64,000 bases of DNA from Acidiluteibacter ferrifornacis (GCF_009909615.1 NZ_WWNE01000018.1:7393-71392); one strand, 5' to 3'. Shown: positions 8,031 to 17,324, numbered from the stretch's first letter. Program-made: numbers and translations. The notes: generated by a model from the letters alone, not told the origin.

Positions 8031-8972
8031 TTACTGTTTCCCGCAATAGGCAAGAGATCGGAGAACTGTCGTTCTTTTTTCCATATCAACTATAAAGAGA
8101 CTCCTATTTAACGAAGAAAAATCTGTTTGATGGAAGGAAATAATCCCATTTTTGGTGAATTGATCAACGGCCATTTCGGAAATAGCAAATAGAATTTGAA
8201 ACGTTCGGAATGCTTTAACAGTGTTTTTGCTTCTACCGTAAGTAGTAAAAAATGAGTTTTTAGCCAGATTCACTTGAGTTCTATAATGAGAAACTACTTT
8301 TTGTAAATCGATGAGGTTAGCAGTCGTTGATATGTTTTCGGCTGTATCGTCAAAAGCATCCAGTAGGTCATCCGCCAGTTGCAGACAGTAACCTAATAGC
8401 TTTACAGTTTGTGTTTCTTGAGCACTTAGTTTTTCCTCAATCAATTGGCGATAAAGGAGCATGGTCCAACTTCCTTTTTCAAAAGTGAGCGATCTAATTT
8501 GGTCGATATCGCTGGTTTTCTTCTGAGCCTGACTAGCTATTTGTGCTTTTATCGCCTCTTGAAGTGTTGGCCAAATAGAGGTTTCGTCTTGAAATTTCAC
8601 AAGCAAGCGCTGTGCTTCTATATAACGAATGGAGTGGGAGGTATTCTTTGTAGTTAATTCTGAAATTGACTTCAAATTCAAATCATCCTCATCAATTAAT
8701 TCATCAGCTAATGCAAATAGCAGTGACATTTCAGTAGCCTGTAGCCGCTCTTTTTCCGAAAGTGGTTTATTGAATATTGTTGCGAAAACCTCACTTATCG
8801 CTACAACACCCCAAGAGGCGTAGTAGTTAATTTTAAACTGAAGTGAAGGAGAGAATTGGTCAAACGAATGGCTCAATTCTCCCTTAATATAATTCGATAG
8901 AAATTGCTGTTGCAATTGCTTCTTCCGGAAAAGACTCCAATAGGTTTTTGCAAACAGCCACTCATTTTTCAT
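8031..8972 (-). CDS. Class 1 isoprenoid biosynthesis-type enzyme
   Basis: 313 residues, all-helical by appearance. Two aspartate-rich segments sit where class I prenyl-transferring or terpene-cyclising enzymes bind Mg-diphosphate: LFALADELIDEDD (residues 85-97) and LGYCLQLADDLLDAFDD (193-209). The spacing of about 110 residues fits the fold. The sequence is not a standard polyprenyl synthase: the first motif is DELID rather than DDxxD and the second is ADDLLD. It stands alone, with no carotenoid, hopanoid or quinone genes nearby, so the substrate is unknown. The start at 8972 is the first ATG and is supported by the MKNEW opening. Confidence 0.7.
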   Translation of the reverse strand: MKNEWLFAKTYWSLFRKKQLQQQFLSNYIKGELSHSFDQFSPSLQFKINYYASWGVVAISEVFATIFNKPLSEKERLQATEMSLLFALADELIDEDDLNLKSISELTTKNTSHSIRYIEAQRLLVKFQDETSIWPTLQEAIKAQIASQAQKKTSDIDQIRSLTFEKGSWTMLLYRQLIEEKLSAQETQTVKLLGYCLQLADDLLDAFDDTAENISTTANLIDLQKVVSHYRTQVNLAKNSFFTTYGRSKNTVKAFRTFQILFAISEMAVDQFTKNGIISFHQTDFSSLNRSLFIVDMEKRTTVLRSLAYCGKQ

Positions 8973-9012
8973 GAGCTAAAATTCCTTATTTTTTTGAGAA
9001 CACTTACACTTC

Positions 9013-9624
9013 TTATTCCTCTCCTAATTTCGCAATGTCTTTTTGATACCTTAAACGATATACGGATTGGTATTGATTCGGGTCAGAAAGGAAAGCATTT
9101 AGTTCATTTTTAGAGTTTTCGTCTACAAAAACTAAGAGCGGTTGTTCTACTTCATTCAGGCGGATTAATGATTTTTTAATCACATCATCCCATTGCTGGT
9201 AATAAGTGTCAAAATCTTTTGGTTTAACTTTCTGACGGCAATTGGAGTGAGCACATTCTAATTCAATTTCATATTCCAAGTTGAAAATTCCGTACTCATC
9301 AGTAATCTGCTCGCCTGCTTTAATATCTCTTACAGCAATTTCAAATCCATATCCGGTGCTTATGGTATTGTAGTTGCAACAATGATTGACATATTTAGCA
9401 AAATCCCAACTTACAATTCTGTAGCCTCTTTGGTCCATATAGCTATATTTTTCAATAACTTCTTGAATTTCTTTTTGGTGGGTTAAAAACTCCAAAGGAC
9501 TTATTTCTAACTCCATGCTATCTTTTACATAAACGATAGTTCCTTCAGGAATATCTTGTGTTGCAAAAACGCCGTAACCTACTGTTTCGTTGACGGTTTT
9601 AATAGTTGTGTGTGGGTGAATCAT
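9013..9624 (-). CDS. SET domain-containing protein (putative protein lysine methyltransferase)
   Basis: 203 residues. SET landmarks appear in order: the N-terminal GYGVFATQDIPEGTIVY (SAM-side GxG), the pseudoknot motif VNHCCNYNT around residue 80 (usual NHxCxPN, with Pro replaced), and the catalytic-tyrosine region ITDEYGIFN near 112. Cysteines follow (CAHSNCRQKV), as in post-SET zinc sites. SET proteins methylate lysines using S-adenosylmethionine; bacterial targets are mostly unknown. It is leftward, about 40 bp upstream of the isoprenoid-type gene, with no functional link evident. Confidence 0.85.
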   Translation of the reverse strand: MIHPHTTIKTVNETVGYGVFATQDIPEGTIVYVKDSMELEISPLEFLTHQKEIQEVIEKYSYMDQRGYRIVSWDFAKYVNHCCNYNTISTGYGFEIAVRDIKAGEQITDEYGIFNLEYEIELECAHSNCRQKVKPKDFDTYYQQWDDVIKKSLIRLNEVEQPLLVFVDENSKNELNAFLSDPNQYQSVYRLRYQKDIAKLGEE

Positions 9625-9836
9625 CAGTTAAATTAGTATTGATAAAAGGGCCTAAATTTTAGCCAATATTAATCCATATTTCAATCCGTTGTATACATCG
9701 ATACTAAAATTTATATATTGTTAATCAGGTATTTATGGTAAGTTGGGTCTTTAGTGAAAAAAACACAGTTGAAAAAATGGCGCAATAGGTATGTTTTATT
9801 GAATAATTAGAACATTTTAGAAATACTGCGGTTATC

Positions 9837-10121
9837 ATGAACATGAAAAATGAGCAAACAGATCTTGATATTGATCGAATAGTAGAAATGGCGTGGGAAG
9901 ACAGAACCCCTTTTGATGCTATCAAATTTCAATTTAAAATATCAGAACAAGAAGTGATTGAAATCATGCGAAAAGAGATGAAAGTTTCAAGTTTCAGAAT
10001 GTGGCGAAAAAGAGTGCAAGGTAGAAGCACAAAGCATTCGGCTTTAAATTCAATTGAAAAAGGACGTTTCAAATGTTCCCGACAACGTGCAATTAGTAAT
10101 AATAAAGTTGCGAAGAGATAG
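9837..10121 (+). CDS. TIGR03643 family (DUF2805) protein
   Basis: 94 residues, basic C-terminus, no signal. The core DIDRIVEMAWEDRTPFDAIKFQF followed by QEVIEIMRKEMKVSSFRMWRKRVQGRSTKH is the family's characteristic helix-turn-helix-looking block. A start two codons in (MKNEQT) is equally possible. Function unknown; DNA or RNA binding is a guess from the helices and the charge. It converges on the flavodoxin-like gene, with only 1 bp between the stop codons. Confidence 0.85.
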   Translation: MNMKNEQTDLDIDRIVEMAWEDRTPFDAIKFQFKISEQEVIEIMRKEMKVSSFRMWRKRVQGRSTKHSALNSIEKGRFKCSRQRAISNNKVAKR

Positions 10122-10122
10122 T

Positions 10123-10824
10123 CTACCTATACTCTGGGTTTTCAAATTCAAAATGATTCCCGTTGTCCCATTCTGTGCGCTGATTTCCTCCAACAGGAAA
10201 GCCTCCTGCATCCTTCAGCATTTTCGCCAAGTGCATTAAATTATAGGTCATAAAAGTAGTGTTGCGATTGGTGAAGTCATTTTCAGGTCCACCGGAACCT
10301 TCGTCTTTGTAAGACTTTCCTGGACCAATTTCTCCTAACCATGCAGCGTCAGATTGTGGAGAAATACAATAACCCAAATGCTGCATCGAATACAAGATGT
10401 TCATCGCACAATGCTTAGCGCCGTCTTCATTTCCTGTTACCAGACAACCTGCTACTTTTCCATAATAGATGTATTGTCCGTTATCATTCGTCATGCCTGA
10501 CATGGCATATAATCGTTCTATGGCTTTAGCACATTGAGATGATTTATCACCTAACCAAATCGGAGTAGTGAGCACCAAAATATCTGCTTTCATCACTTTT
10601 TTGAAAATCTCTGGCCATTCATCCGTTTCCCATCCATGTTCCGTCATATCAGGATAAACACCTGTGGCAATATCGTGATCCACAAAACGAATGGTCTCTA
10701 CAGAAACGCCATTCTTCTCCATGATTTTTTTAGAAATATCAATCAGCCCATCAGTATGGCTCATGGCTGGTGATTTTTTGAGGGTGCAATTAATAAAGAG
10801 TGCTGAAAGTTGATTGAAATTCAT
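10123..10824 (-). CDS. Flavodoxin family NAD(P)H-dependent oxidoreductase
   Basis: 233 residues. The N-terminal LSALFINCTLKKSPAMSHTDGLI is the FMN phosphate loop of the NADPH-dependent FMN reductase/WrbA-like fold. ADILVLTTPIWLGDKSSQCAKAIERLYAM contains the second FMN-contacting segment, and GKVAGCLVTGNEDGAKHCAMNILYSMQHLGY is the typical dimer-side region. It is probably a soluble flavoenzyme reducing quinones or nitro compounds. Single leftward gene; the next gene downstream is convergent. Its specific electron acceptor is not predictable. Confidence 0.88.
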   Translation of the reverse strand: MNFNQLSALFINCTLKKSPAMSHTDGLIDISKKIMEKNGVSVETIRFVDHDIATGVYPDMTEHGWETDEWPEIFKKVMKADILVLTTPIWLGDKSSQCAKAIERLYAMSGMTNDNGQYIYYGKVAGCLVTGNEDGAKHCAMNILYSMQHLGYCISPQSDAAWLGEIGPGKSYKDEGSGGPENDFTNRNTTFMTYNLMHLAKMLKDAGGFPVGGNQRTEWDNGNHFEFENPEYR

Positions 10825-10954
10825 AGCGCTTTATTTTGGTGAACCTAAAAGTTAATGAATTCTATTCTGATGAAAAAGCGAACTGAATCGATTTAATTTT
10901 TTTTAACGGAAGATTGAACTCCTTTGAAGTAGTATTCAAAGTAAACTTACCCTA

Positions 10955-11317
10955 TTATTTTTTAGCTTTATTTATCAATAGTAGTGTATCTGTTCCGTAT
11001 AAATAAAGGTTATTATTCTTAAGTTTATAGTATTGATAATGAGTTGTCTTTTTTATAAATAGAATGTCTAGTTCATCATCGCAACATATTTTTGTGCACG
11101 CTTTAGAGTTTTGAAATCTAATTTGAGTACTATCAAGTATACTATATGAAGTAATGCATAGGTTAGGATTGAAATGGAATTTAGCTTCACCATCATTAAA
11201 ATCAATAATACATTCTATTCCCTCTACCTGATAAGTTCCATCAATAGCAGATTGTGACTGAGTGAATACAGCATTCATGAGGCATAATGAGAATAGAAGA
11301 GTGAGTAATAATCGCAT
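10955..11317 (-). CDS. Secreted hypothetical protein
   Basis: 120 residues with a signal peptide at 1-20 (MRLLLTLLFSLCLMNAVFTQ, cleavage near FTQ). The mature part has four clustered cysteines (NLCITSY, ACTKICCDD) and a beta-rich C-terminal half ending in TDTLLLINKAKK. No domain recognised. It starts 6 bp after the esterase gene in the same direction, so the two are likely co-transcribed. Confidence 0.65.
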   Translation of the reverse strand: MRLLLTLLFSLCLMNAVFTQSQSAIDGTYQVEGIECIIDFNDGEAKFHFNPNLCITSYSILDSTQIRFQNSKACTKICCDDELDILFIKKTTHYQYYKLKNNNLYLYGTDTLLLINKAKK

Positions 11318-11323
11318 TAATCT

Positions 11324-12139
11324 TTATTTTAAAGTTTCAAAGGCATCGTAAACTGCATGATGTAATATGTCAGCGTGATTTTGTTTCCTGAAAAACTCAA
11401 AGTGCACTTGCTTGGGTCGAGGTGCTGATTTTCGTGTTTTTCGATATAGTTTGCATGCAGTACTTCTCATCAGATAGCCTTCCTTTCCTACTGCGATGTA
11501 TACTTGCTGATTGGAAGAAATGCTTGGAACATCCCTTTTAGTCATGGATTTATTGTCCCACCACATACTAGGGCTCACAATGATGTAATTTCTAAAAAGG
11601 GGGGTATGCTTGATAAGTACTTCAGCCGCTAATAATCCGCCCAAAGATTGGCCAATTAGGGTAGTGTTTTCATTGTTGGAATAATTTGAACTGATAAAAG
11701 GCATTGCTTCTTTTTCTATGAATGCAATAAAATTTGCCGAACCTCCTTTGTCAGGCCAACGAGTAGAATCGTATGCAACTTCAGTTGGAAATGTAAAATC
11801 TCTTTTCCGATCTACATTTTCTATACCCACCACAATACTTTCGCTTACCATATTTATCCAAGAGTAAGAACCGAATTGCACCAATCCTGCGATATGAATA
11901 AAATCTTCATGCTTAGAACCGTCTAGTAAATAGATGACTGGGTAATTGTTCATCGAGTCTTTTGAATAACCTACCGGGAGGTAAATATTCAAAATTCGAT
12001 CTTCGTTCAACTGAGTAGACTTTATAGTTACACGATCTCCAATGGTGAAATATGACTTTTCGACTTGTTGCTGCGCAAAAGTAAATTGAAAGGAGAATAA
12101 TAGTAATGAGCTGAATAATAGTTTGATGTTGTATTTCAC
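11324..12139 (-). CDS. Secreted alpha/beta hydrolase (esterase D-like)
   Basis: 271 residues with a signal peptide ending in FTFAQ. The alpha/beta hydrolase landmarks are RILNIYLPVGYSK (first strands), YPVIYLLDGSKH (oxyanion side), TLIGQSLGGLLA (nucleophile elbow GQSLG, Ser near residue 165), SPSMWWDN, and FRKQNHADILHHAVYDA (catalytic His region near 255). This is the arrangement of esterase-D/IroE/Fes-type enzymes, so siderophore or simple ester hydrolysis are both possible. It heads a leftward pair; -7-like TAGTTTTG lies at 12162-12169. Confidence 0.88.
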   Translation of the reverse strand: MKYNIKLLFSSLLLFSFQFTFAQQQVEKSYFTIGDRVTIKSTQLNEDRILNIYLPVGYSKDSMNNYPVIYLLDGSKHEDFIHIAGLVQFGSYSWINMVSESIVVGIENVDRKRDFTFPTEVAYDSTRWPDKGGSANFIAFIEKEAMPFISSNYSNNENTTLIGQSLGGLLAAEVLIKHTPLFRNYIIVSPSMWWDNKSMTKRDVPSISSNQQVYIAVGKEGYLMRSTACKLYRKTRKSAPRPKQVHFEFFRKQNHADILHHAVYDAFETLK

Positions 12140-12300
12140 GGATGAAAGATTTGATTTCTATCAAAACTAATTAAATTATATAAATCGCGAAGAATTGTCA
12201 ATTTGTCAGTAAAAGTCATTTGGTACAGCCTTTGACTAAAGCGGAATGGCTATATGAGCCACTTAAGTTTATAATTATTAACCTATAAATAGATTAAAAA

Positions 12301-14175
12301 ATGGCACAAGGAAAGATAAATGTTCAAACTGAGAATATTTTTCCAATCATCAAACAATTCTTGTATTCTGATCAAGAGATATTTTTGAGAGAATTGATTT
12401 CAAATGCAGTGGATGCAACTCAAAAATTAAAAACATTGGCTTCCTTAGGAGAAACGAAAGCAGATGTTAGCAATTTAAGAGTAGAAGTTAAATTAGATAA
12501 GGATGCAAAGACCTTAACTTTCTCTGATAACGGAATCGGTATGACCGAAGAAGAGGTGGATAAATACATCAACCAAATTGCATTCTCTGGTGCTGAAGAA
12601 TTTGTACAAAAATATAAGGATAAAGCAAGTGTAATCGGTCATTTTGGTTTAGGTTTCTATTCCGCATTTATGGTGGCCTCTAAGGTTGAAATTATAACAC
12701 TTTCCCATAAAGAAGGAAGTAAAGCAGTAAGATGGGAATGTGACGGATCTCCTAACTTTTCTTTAGAAGAAACCGATAAGGCAGCAAGAGGAACTGATAT
12801 CGTTTTACATATTGCAGAAGATTCAGTTGAGTATTTAGAAAAGCATAAAATTCAGCAATTGTTAGACAAGTATTGCAAGTTTATGCCAATTGAAATCAAA
12901 TTTGGAACCAATGAGCGAACTGAAAAGGTAGGAGAAGGTGATGACGCAAAGGAAGAGAAAATAATAGAAGATAATATCATCAATAACCCAACTCCTGCTT
13001 GGACAAAAGTGCCGGCTGATTTAAAACCAGAGGATTATAAAAATTTTTATAGAGAATTGTATCCAATGACTTTTGATGAGCCATTGTTTCACATTCATTT
13101 AAATGTAGACTATCCATTCAATTTAACTGGTATTTTGTTCTTTCCTAAATTGAAAGGAAACATGGAAATGCAGAAGAATAAAATTCAATTGTATTCTAAT
13201 CAGGTGTTTGTTACCGAGTCTGTTGAAGGGATTGTTCCTGACTTCTTAACCATGTTGCATGGTGTAATTGATTCTCCAGACATTCCATTGAACGTTTCTC
13301 GTTCATACTTGCAGAGTGATGCGAACGTAAAAAAGATTTCAAAGTATATTTCGAGAAAGGTAGCAGATAAGCTAGAGGAATTGTATAAAAATGATCGAGC
13401 TGACTTTGAGGAGAAATGGGATGATATTAAGATTTTTATAGAATACGGAATGCTTTCTGATGATAAATTCCTTGAAAAAGCAAAGAACTTTGCACTGTTG
13501 AAAAATACAGAAGGTGTTGCTAAAACCATGGAAGAATATTTGGAGCAAATCAAACCGTTGCAAACAGATAAGGACAACAAAGTAGTGGTGTTGTATACTT
13601 CAAACAAAGATGATCAGTATTCATATATCTCAGCAGCCAAAGATAAAGGTTATGATGTTGTTGTGATGGACTCTCCATTATCAGCACACTTTGTAGGTAA
13701 ATTGGAACAAGAGTTTAAGGATACTACTTTTACTAGAGTTGATGCTGACACTATAGATAAACTTATCAAAAAGGATGAAGAGATACCTTCTAAATTATCG
13801 GAAGATGATGAGAAGAAATTGAAACCAGTGATTGAGGGAGCATTACCTAAGGAGAAATATACGGTAGTGTTTGAAAGTATGAGTGAAAAGGATCAACCTT
13901 TTACCATCACTCAATCAGAGTTTATGAGAAGAATGAAAGACATGAACGCTGTTGGCGGCGGAGGTATGATGGGAATGGGTAACCTGCCTGAAATGTACAA
14001 TATGGTCGTTAATTCTAATCACCCATTGATTTCTAAAATCTTAAATGAGAAAGAAGAAAACAAACAAAAGGACATGACCAAACAAGCCACAGACTTGGCA
14101 TTGTTGTCACAGAATTTATTGAAAGGAGAAGCCTTGAATAAATTCATTAAACGAAGTATTGAATTGATTAATTAA
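12301..14175 (+). CDS. htpG: Molecular chaperone HtpG (Hsp90)
   Basis: 624 residues, full length. The GHKL ATPase motifs are all present: ELISNAVDA (31-39, catalytic Glu31 and Asn35), FSDNGIGM (74-81) and VIGHFGLGFYSAF (111-123). The middle domain has NVSRSYLQ, whose arginine contacts ATP, and the C-terminal dimerisation domain ends in NKFIKRSIELIN. A glycine/methionine patch (GGGGMMGMGNLPEMYN, about residues 553-568) is a common feature of Bacteroidota HtpG. Cytosolic. Single gene between divergent esterase and a strong terminator. Confidence 0.98.
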   Translation: MAQGKINVQTENIFPIIKQFLYSDQEIFLRELISNAVDATQKLKTLASLGETKADVSNLRVEVKLDKDAKTLTFSDNGIGMTEEEVDKYINQIAFSGAEEFVQKYKDKASVIGHFGLGFYSAFMVASKVEIITLSHKEGSKAVRWECDGSPNFSLEETDKAARGTDIVLHIAEDSVEYLEKHKIQQLLDKYCKFMPIEIKFGTNERTEKVGEGDDAKEEKIIEDNIINNPTPAWTKVPADLKPEDYKNFYRELYPMTFDEPLFHIHLNVDYPFNLTGILFFPKLKGNMEMQKNKIQLYSNQVFVTESVEGIVPDFLTMLHGVIDSPDIPLNVSRSYLQSDANVKKISKYISRKVADKLEELYKNDRADFEEKWDDIKIFIEYGMLSDDKFLEKAKNFALLKNTEGVAKTMEEYLEQIKPLQTDKDNKVVVLYTSNKDDQYSYISAAKDKGYDVVVMDSPLSAHFVGKLEQEFKDTTFTRVDADTIDKLIKKDEEIPSKLSEDDEKKLKPVIEGALPKEKYTVVFESMSEKDQPFTITQSEFMRRMKDMNAVGGGGMMGMGNLPEMYNMVVNSNHPLISKILNEKEENKQKDMTKQATDLALLSQNLLKGEALNKFIKRSIELIN

Positions 14176-14180
14176 AATGC

Positions 14181-14216
14181 AAATGGCTTCTTGATTCGTT
14201 GAGAAGCCATTTTTTA
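14181..14216 (+). terminator. Terminator after htpG
   Basis: AAATGGCTTCT (14181-14191) pairs with AGAAGCCATTT (to 14212) followed by T residues, directly after the htpG stop. Confidence 0.85.
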
Positions 14217-14250
14217 AATACCTTTATCACACAATCAAACAATAGAAAAA

Positions 14251-14829
14251 ATGAAAAAAATAATAAAGTTAATGTTAGTTGCTTTTTTTGCCATAAGCAT
14301 GTCTTCGTGTGGATACAACAGCATGGTTGAGAAAAGTGAGAATGTAGATAAATCATGGGCTCAAGTCCAAAATGTGTATCAAAGAAGAGCTGATTTAGTT
14401 CCAAATCTTGTGAATACAGTAAAAGGGGCTGCTGACTTTGAGCAATCAACCTTGACGGCTGTTATAGAAGCAAGATCAAAGGCGACAAGCATGAATATTG
14501 ATGCTTCACAGCTTGATGAATCTTCCATGCAAAAGTTTCAGGCTGCTCAAGGAGAGTTGTCGGGAGCATTAAGTAGATTGTTGGTTTCTGTGGAGCGTTA
14601 TCCTGAATTAAAAGCAAATCAAAACTTCTTAGAGCTGCAAGCGCAATTGGAAGGGACAGAGAACAGAATTGCAGTGGAGAGGAAAAAGTTTAATGAAGCT
14701 ACAGGAGATTACAATACATACATCAAGCAATTTCCAAGGAATATATATTCGGGTTGGTTTGATTTTGAAAAGAAACCTTATTTCGAAGCAGACGCAGGAG
14801 CAGAGAAGGCACCAGAAGTACAATTTTAA
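14251..14829 (+). CDS. LemA family lipoprotein
   Basis: 192 residues. A lipoprotein signal (MKKIIKL, hydrophobic core, SMSSC at 16-20) replaces the usual N-terminal membrane helix. The LemA core is complete: NSMVEKSENVDKSWAQVQNVYQRRADLVPNLV, VIEARSKA, and the C-terminal RKKFNEATGDYNTYIKQFPRN. LemA proteins form long helical bundles at the cell surface; function is unclear. It is followed after 2 bp by a TPM-domain gene and then a second one, the widespread lemA-TPM arrangement. Confidence 0.95.
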   Translation: MKKIIKLMLVAFFAISMSSCGYNSMVEKSENVDKSWAQVQNVYQRRADLVPNLVNTVKGAADFEQSTLTAVIEARSKATSMNIDASQLDESSMQKFQAAQGELSGALSRLLVSVERYPELKANQNFLELQAQLEGTENRIAVERKKFNEATGDYNTYIKQFPRNIYSGWFDFEKKPYFEADAGAEKAPEVQF

Positions 14830-14831
14830 TT

Positions 14832-15269
14832 ATGGCAAAAGAACTATTTAACACCCAGCAAATAAACTACATTGAATCAGCCATAGGTACTGCTGAAAAA
14901 GCGACTTCCGGAGAGATTCGTGTTCACATAGAAAAACGGTGTAAAGAAGATGTATTAGACAGAGCATCCCATATTTTCAGTCTTTTAGAAATGCAGAAGA
15001 CAGAGCTTCGTAATGGGGTTCTGTTTTATTTAGCAACTGAGGACAAGCAATTTGCTATCCTTGGCGATGTGGGGATCAATGCAGTGGTTCCAAAAGGATT
15101 TTGGGATGAAATTCGCGACAATATGGTAGAATTCTTCAAGAAGGGAGAGTTTACAGAAGGGTTGGCATACGGTATAAAAGCGTCAGGAGAGCAATTAAAG
15201 GCCCATTTTCCTTATCAGAAAGACGATGTAGATGAATTACCGAACGAGATTTCATTTGGCAAAAAATAA
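14832..15269 (+). CDS. TPM domain-containing protein (short, cytoplasmic-looking)
   Basis: 145 residues, with no signal peptide or membrane helix. TPM fold features: IESAIGTAEKATSGEIRVHIE, the strand-loop NGVLFYLATEDKQFAILGDVGINAVVP and a helical C-terminal part with FTEGLAYGIKASGEQL. TPM domains are found beside LemA and in the PSII repair protein TLP18.3. It is the middle of a three-gene unit, 2 bp after lemA and 3 bp before the exported paralogue, so it is surely co-transcribed. Confidence 0.9.
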   Translation: MAKELFNTQQINYIESAIGTAEKATSGEIRVHIEKRCKEDVLDRASHIFSLLEMQKTELRNGVLFYLATEDKQFAILGDVGINAVVPKGFWDEIRDNMVEFFKKGEFTEGLAYGIKASGEQLKAHFPYQKDDVDELPNEISFGKK

Positions 15270-15272
15270 ATT

Positions 15273-16085
15273 ATGATTCGAATTAAACAACTTTTACTTT
15301 TTATACTAGTAACCCTTTCATTTGGGGCTTTTTCTCAAGATTGCATTCCGGAAAGACCCTCTAAAGCCAGACTTGTGAACGATTTTGCGGGAGTATTTTC
15401 TGCTCATGAAATTGATTTGTTAGAAGAAAAGTTGGTGAATTTTAATGATACAACTTCTACACAAATTGCTGTAGTTACCGTTTTGGATTTGTGTGATTAT
15501 GATGCTTCCTCCTTTGCTTTTGAATTAGGCGAAAAATGGGGCGTAGGAAATGCTGAATTTGATAACGGAATTGTTGTTTTATTCAAACCAAAAACCAATG
15601 ATAGTAAAGGGCAAATCTATATTGCTACTGGTTATGGCTTAGAAGGAGTTTTACCTGATGCTATTGGTAAGCGAATCGTGGAGAAGGAAATGATTCCTTT
15701 GTTTAAGCAAGGAGCAATTTATCAAGGTATTAACAGAGGAACTTCTGTTATAATAGATATAGTGGGAGGTGAATATTCTTCTGAAGCTTATCAGAAAAAG
15801 AGCAACAAACCCATTCCAGTTTTCCCGTTTATTTTTGTACTATTTATCATCTTCTTGTTTGTATTCAGCGCTGTAAAAAGAGCCAAAACTTATTCGTTAG
15901 GTCATGATGTTTCCTTTTGGACCGCCTTGTGGTTAATGGGATCAGCTAATAGAAGTCATCGAGGAAGTTGGAATAACTTTAATTCAGGTGGTGGTGGATT
16001 TGGTGGTTTCGGAGGAGGCGGCGGTGGTTTTGGCGGCTTCGGCGGAGGAAGTTTTGGTGGAGGAGGAGCAGGTGGGAGCTGGTAA
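15273..16085 (+). CDS. Exported TPM domain protein with Gly-rich tail (YgcG-like)
   Basis: 270 residues. Signal peptide 1-22 (ending GAFSQ), a TPM domain at about 30-170 (LVNDFAGVFSAHEI, TQIAVVTVLDL, NGIVVLFKP, IATGYGLEGVLPDA), one membrane helix at about 183-203, and a tail made of repeated GGGGFGGFGGG units ending in GGSW. The tail is the usual mark of YgcG-type proteins. The TPM domain is predicted to be periplasmic and membrane-anchored. Last gene of the lemA unit, facing the MFS gene. Confidence 0.9.
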   Translation: MIRIKQLLLFILVTLSFGAFSQDCIPERPSKARLVNDFAGVFSAHEIDLLEEKLVNFNDTTSTQIAVVTVLDLCDYDASSFAFELGEKWGVGNAEFDNGIVVLFKPKTNDSKGQIYIATGYGLEGVLPDAIGKRIVEKEMIPLFKQGAIYQGINRGTSVIIDIVGGEYSSEAYQKKSNKPIPVFPFIFVLFIIFLFVFSAVKRAKTYSLGHDVSFWTALWLMGSANRSHRGSWNNFNSGGGGFGGFGGGGGGFGGFGGGSFGGGGAGGSW

Positions 16086-16118
16086 TTCTATATTGATTAC
16101 TTCTTCATTGGAAAAACA

Positions 16119-17324
16119 CTAATTCTCAAAACCAGATTCATCCACTACTTTAATCTTCCGAGCAATGATGATGGATAGAATTCCCATTGCAATAGCGATA
16201 TAGCCTACCCAATCGTAATGATGTAATAATCCATCTTCGCCTTGGGTAATAATTAATCCTCCAAAGTAAGCAGCAAATCCATTGGTCAATTGACGGCATG
16301 CAGAGTTAAAACTCATGAAACTACCTCTGTTTTTTGGTCGAACTGATGAGGTAATCATAGCCGTTGATGGGATCATGCGCCCTGAACCGAAAACAAAGAA
16401 AAAAGAAGTGATTAACAGTACAATCCAGATCGGCTGTTCTGTTAAATTGGTGAGAAAGAATATGGGGAATGAAACGATAATCACCGCAATAACAAAGATC
16501 TTTAATCGTCCAAAACGGTCAGCTAAACGGCCTATTAGTGGAGCGGTGAATATAGTTAACCCTCCTCCAATTAGATAGATATACGTAATGTCTTTTTCAG
16601 AAAAACCCACATTTGTCACTAAGTATGGACTAATAAAAGGGACGACTGAAAAATGACTAAACATGATGATAACGCCAAACAACAATGCGTAAAGTTGATT
16701 TTTATTTTCTAGTACATTTCTAACAATTGCAATTGGAGACTCTCTATCCGCACGGCTAACAATGTGTGTATTCATTGTGGGAATGAATTTTGCAATAGGG
16801 ATTAGAGTTAATAACGCAATCACACCTAGCGAAATAAAGGGAAAATGCCAATCGGATAAAGTGGCTAAGTACAATCCAAGAGGCACTCCGACAACTGAGG
16901 CCAAAGAAAAGGAGGCCATTACCAAACCCATAGCCCCAGCTCTTCGCTCATTGGGGACTGCATCCCCAATGATTGATAAAATTAATGCACTTAGAATTCC
17001 ACCAAATGACCCAGTAAAAGCTCTGGTGAAAAGCAACAAATAATAGCTGCTGGAGAAGCCACAGGCCAATGTGCCTAAAGCAAAACCTGTCGCCATAATG
17101 ATAAGCATTTTCTTACGGTCGAAACGATCTATAAAGAAAGCGCCAACAAATCCAAAAATGCCGGCACTAAATGTATAGGCTGAAACCAGCAATGCAAATT
17201 GGCTTGGCAGAATATCAAATGCACGCATCAGGGTAGGTCCTAACGGCATTAAAATCATAAAGTCAGTAATGTGAGAAAATTGAATGACTGCTAGGGTTAA
17301 TAGCAGTGCTCGTTCTTTGTTCAT
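16119..17324 (-). CDS. MFS transporter
   Basis: 401 residues with about 12 membrane helices. The MFS motif A region GAFFIDRFDRKKMLI lies after helix 2 (about residues 60-74), and its half-repeat GRLADRFGRLKIFVI falls between helices 8 and 9. The opening FSHITDFMILMPLGPTL resembles drug/metabolite exporters such as the AraJ/YdhP group, so efflux is a reasonable guess but the substrate is not. Single leftward gene; a possible -7 box TAATTTTG lies at 17386-17393. Confidence 0.9.
   Translation of the reverse strand: MNKERALLLTLAVIQFSHITDFMILMPLGPTLMRAFDILPSQFALLVSAYTFSAGIFGFVGAFFIDRFDRKKMLIIMATGFALGTLACGFSSSYYLLLFTRAFTGSFGGILSALILSIIGDAVPNERRAGAMGLVMASFSLASVVGVPLGLYLATLSDWHFPFISLGVIALLTLIPIAKFIPTMNTHIVSRADRESPIAIVRNVLENKNQLYALLFGVIIMFSHFSVVPFISPYLVTNVGFSEKDITYIYLIGGGLTIFTAPLIGRLADRFGRLKIFVIAVIIVSFPIFFLTNLTEQPIWIVLLITSFFFVFGSGRMIPSTAMITSSVRPKNRGSFMSFNSACRQLTNGFAAYFGGLIITQGEDGLLHHYDWVGYIAIAMGILSIIIARKIKVVDESGFEN

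Noticed and set aside
13200-13607. Long leftward frames inside htpG
   Set aside because: Shadows of a highly conserved gene on the other strand, with no independent features.
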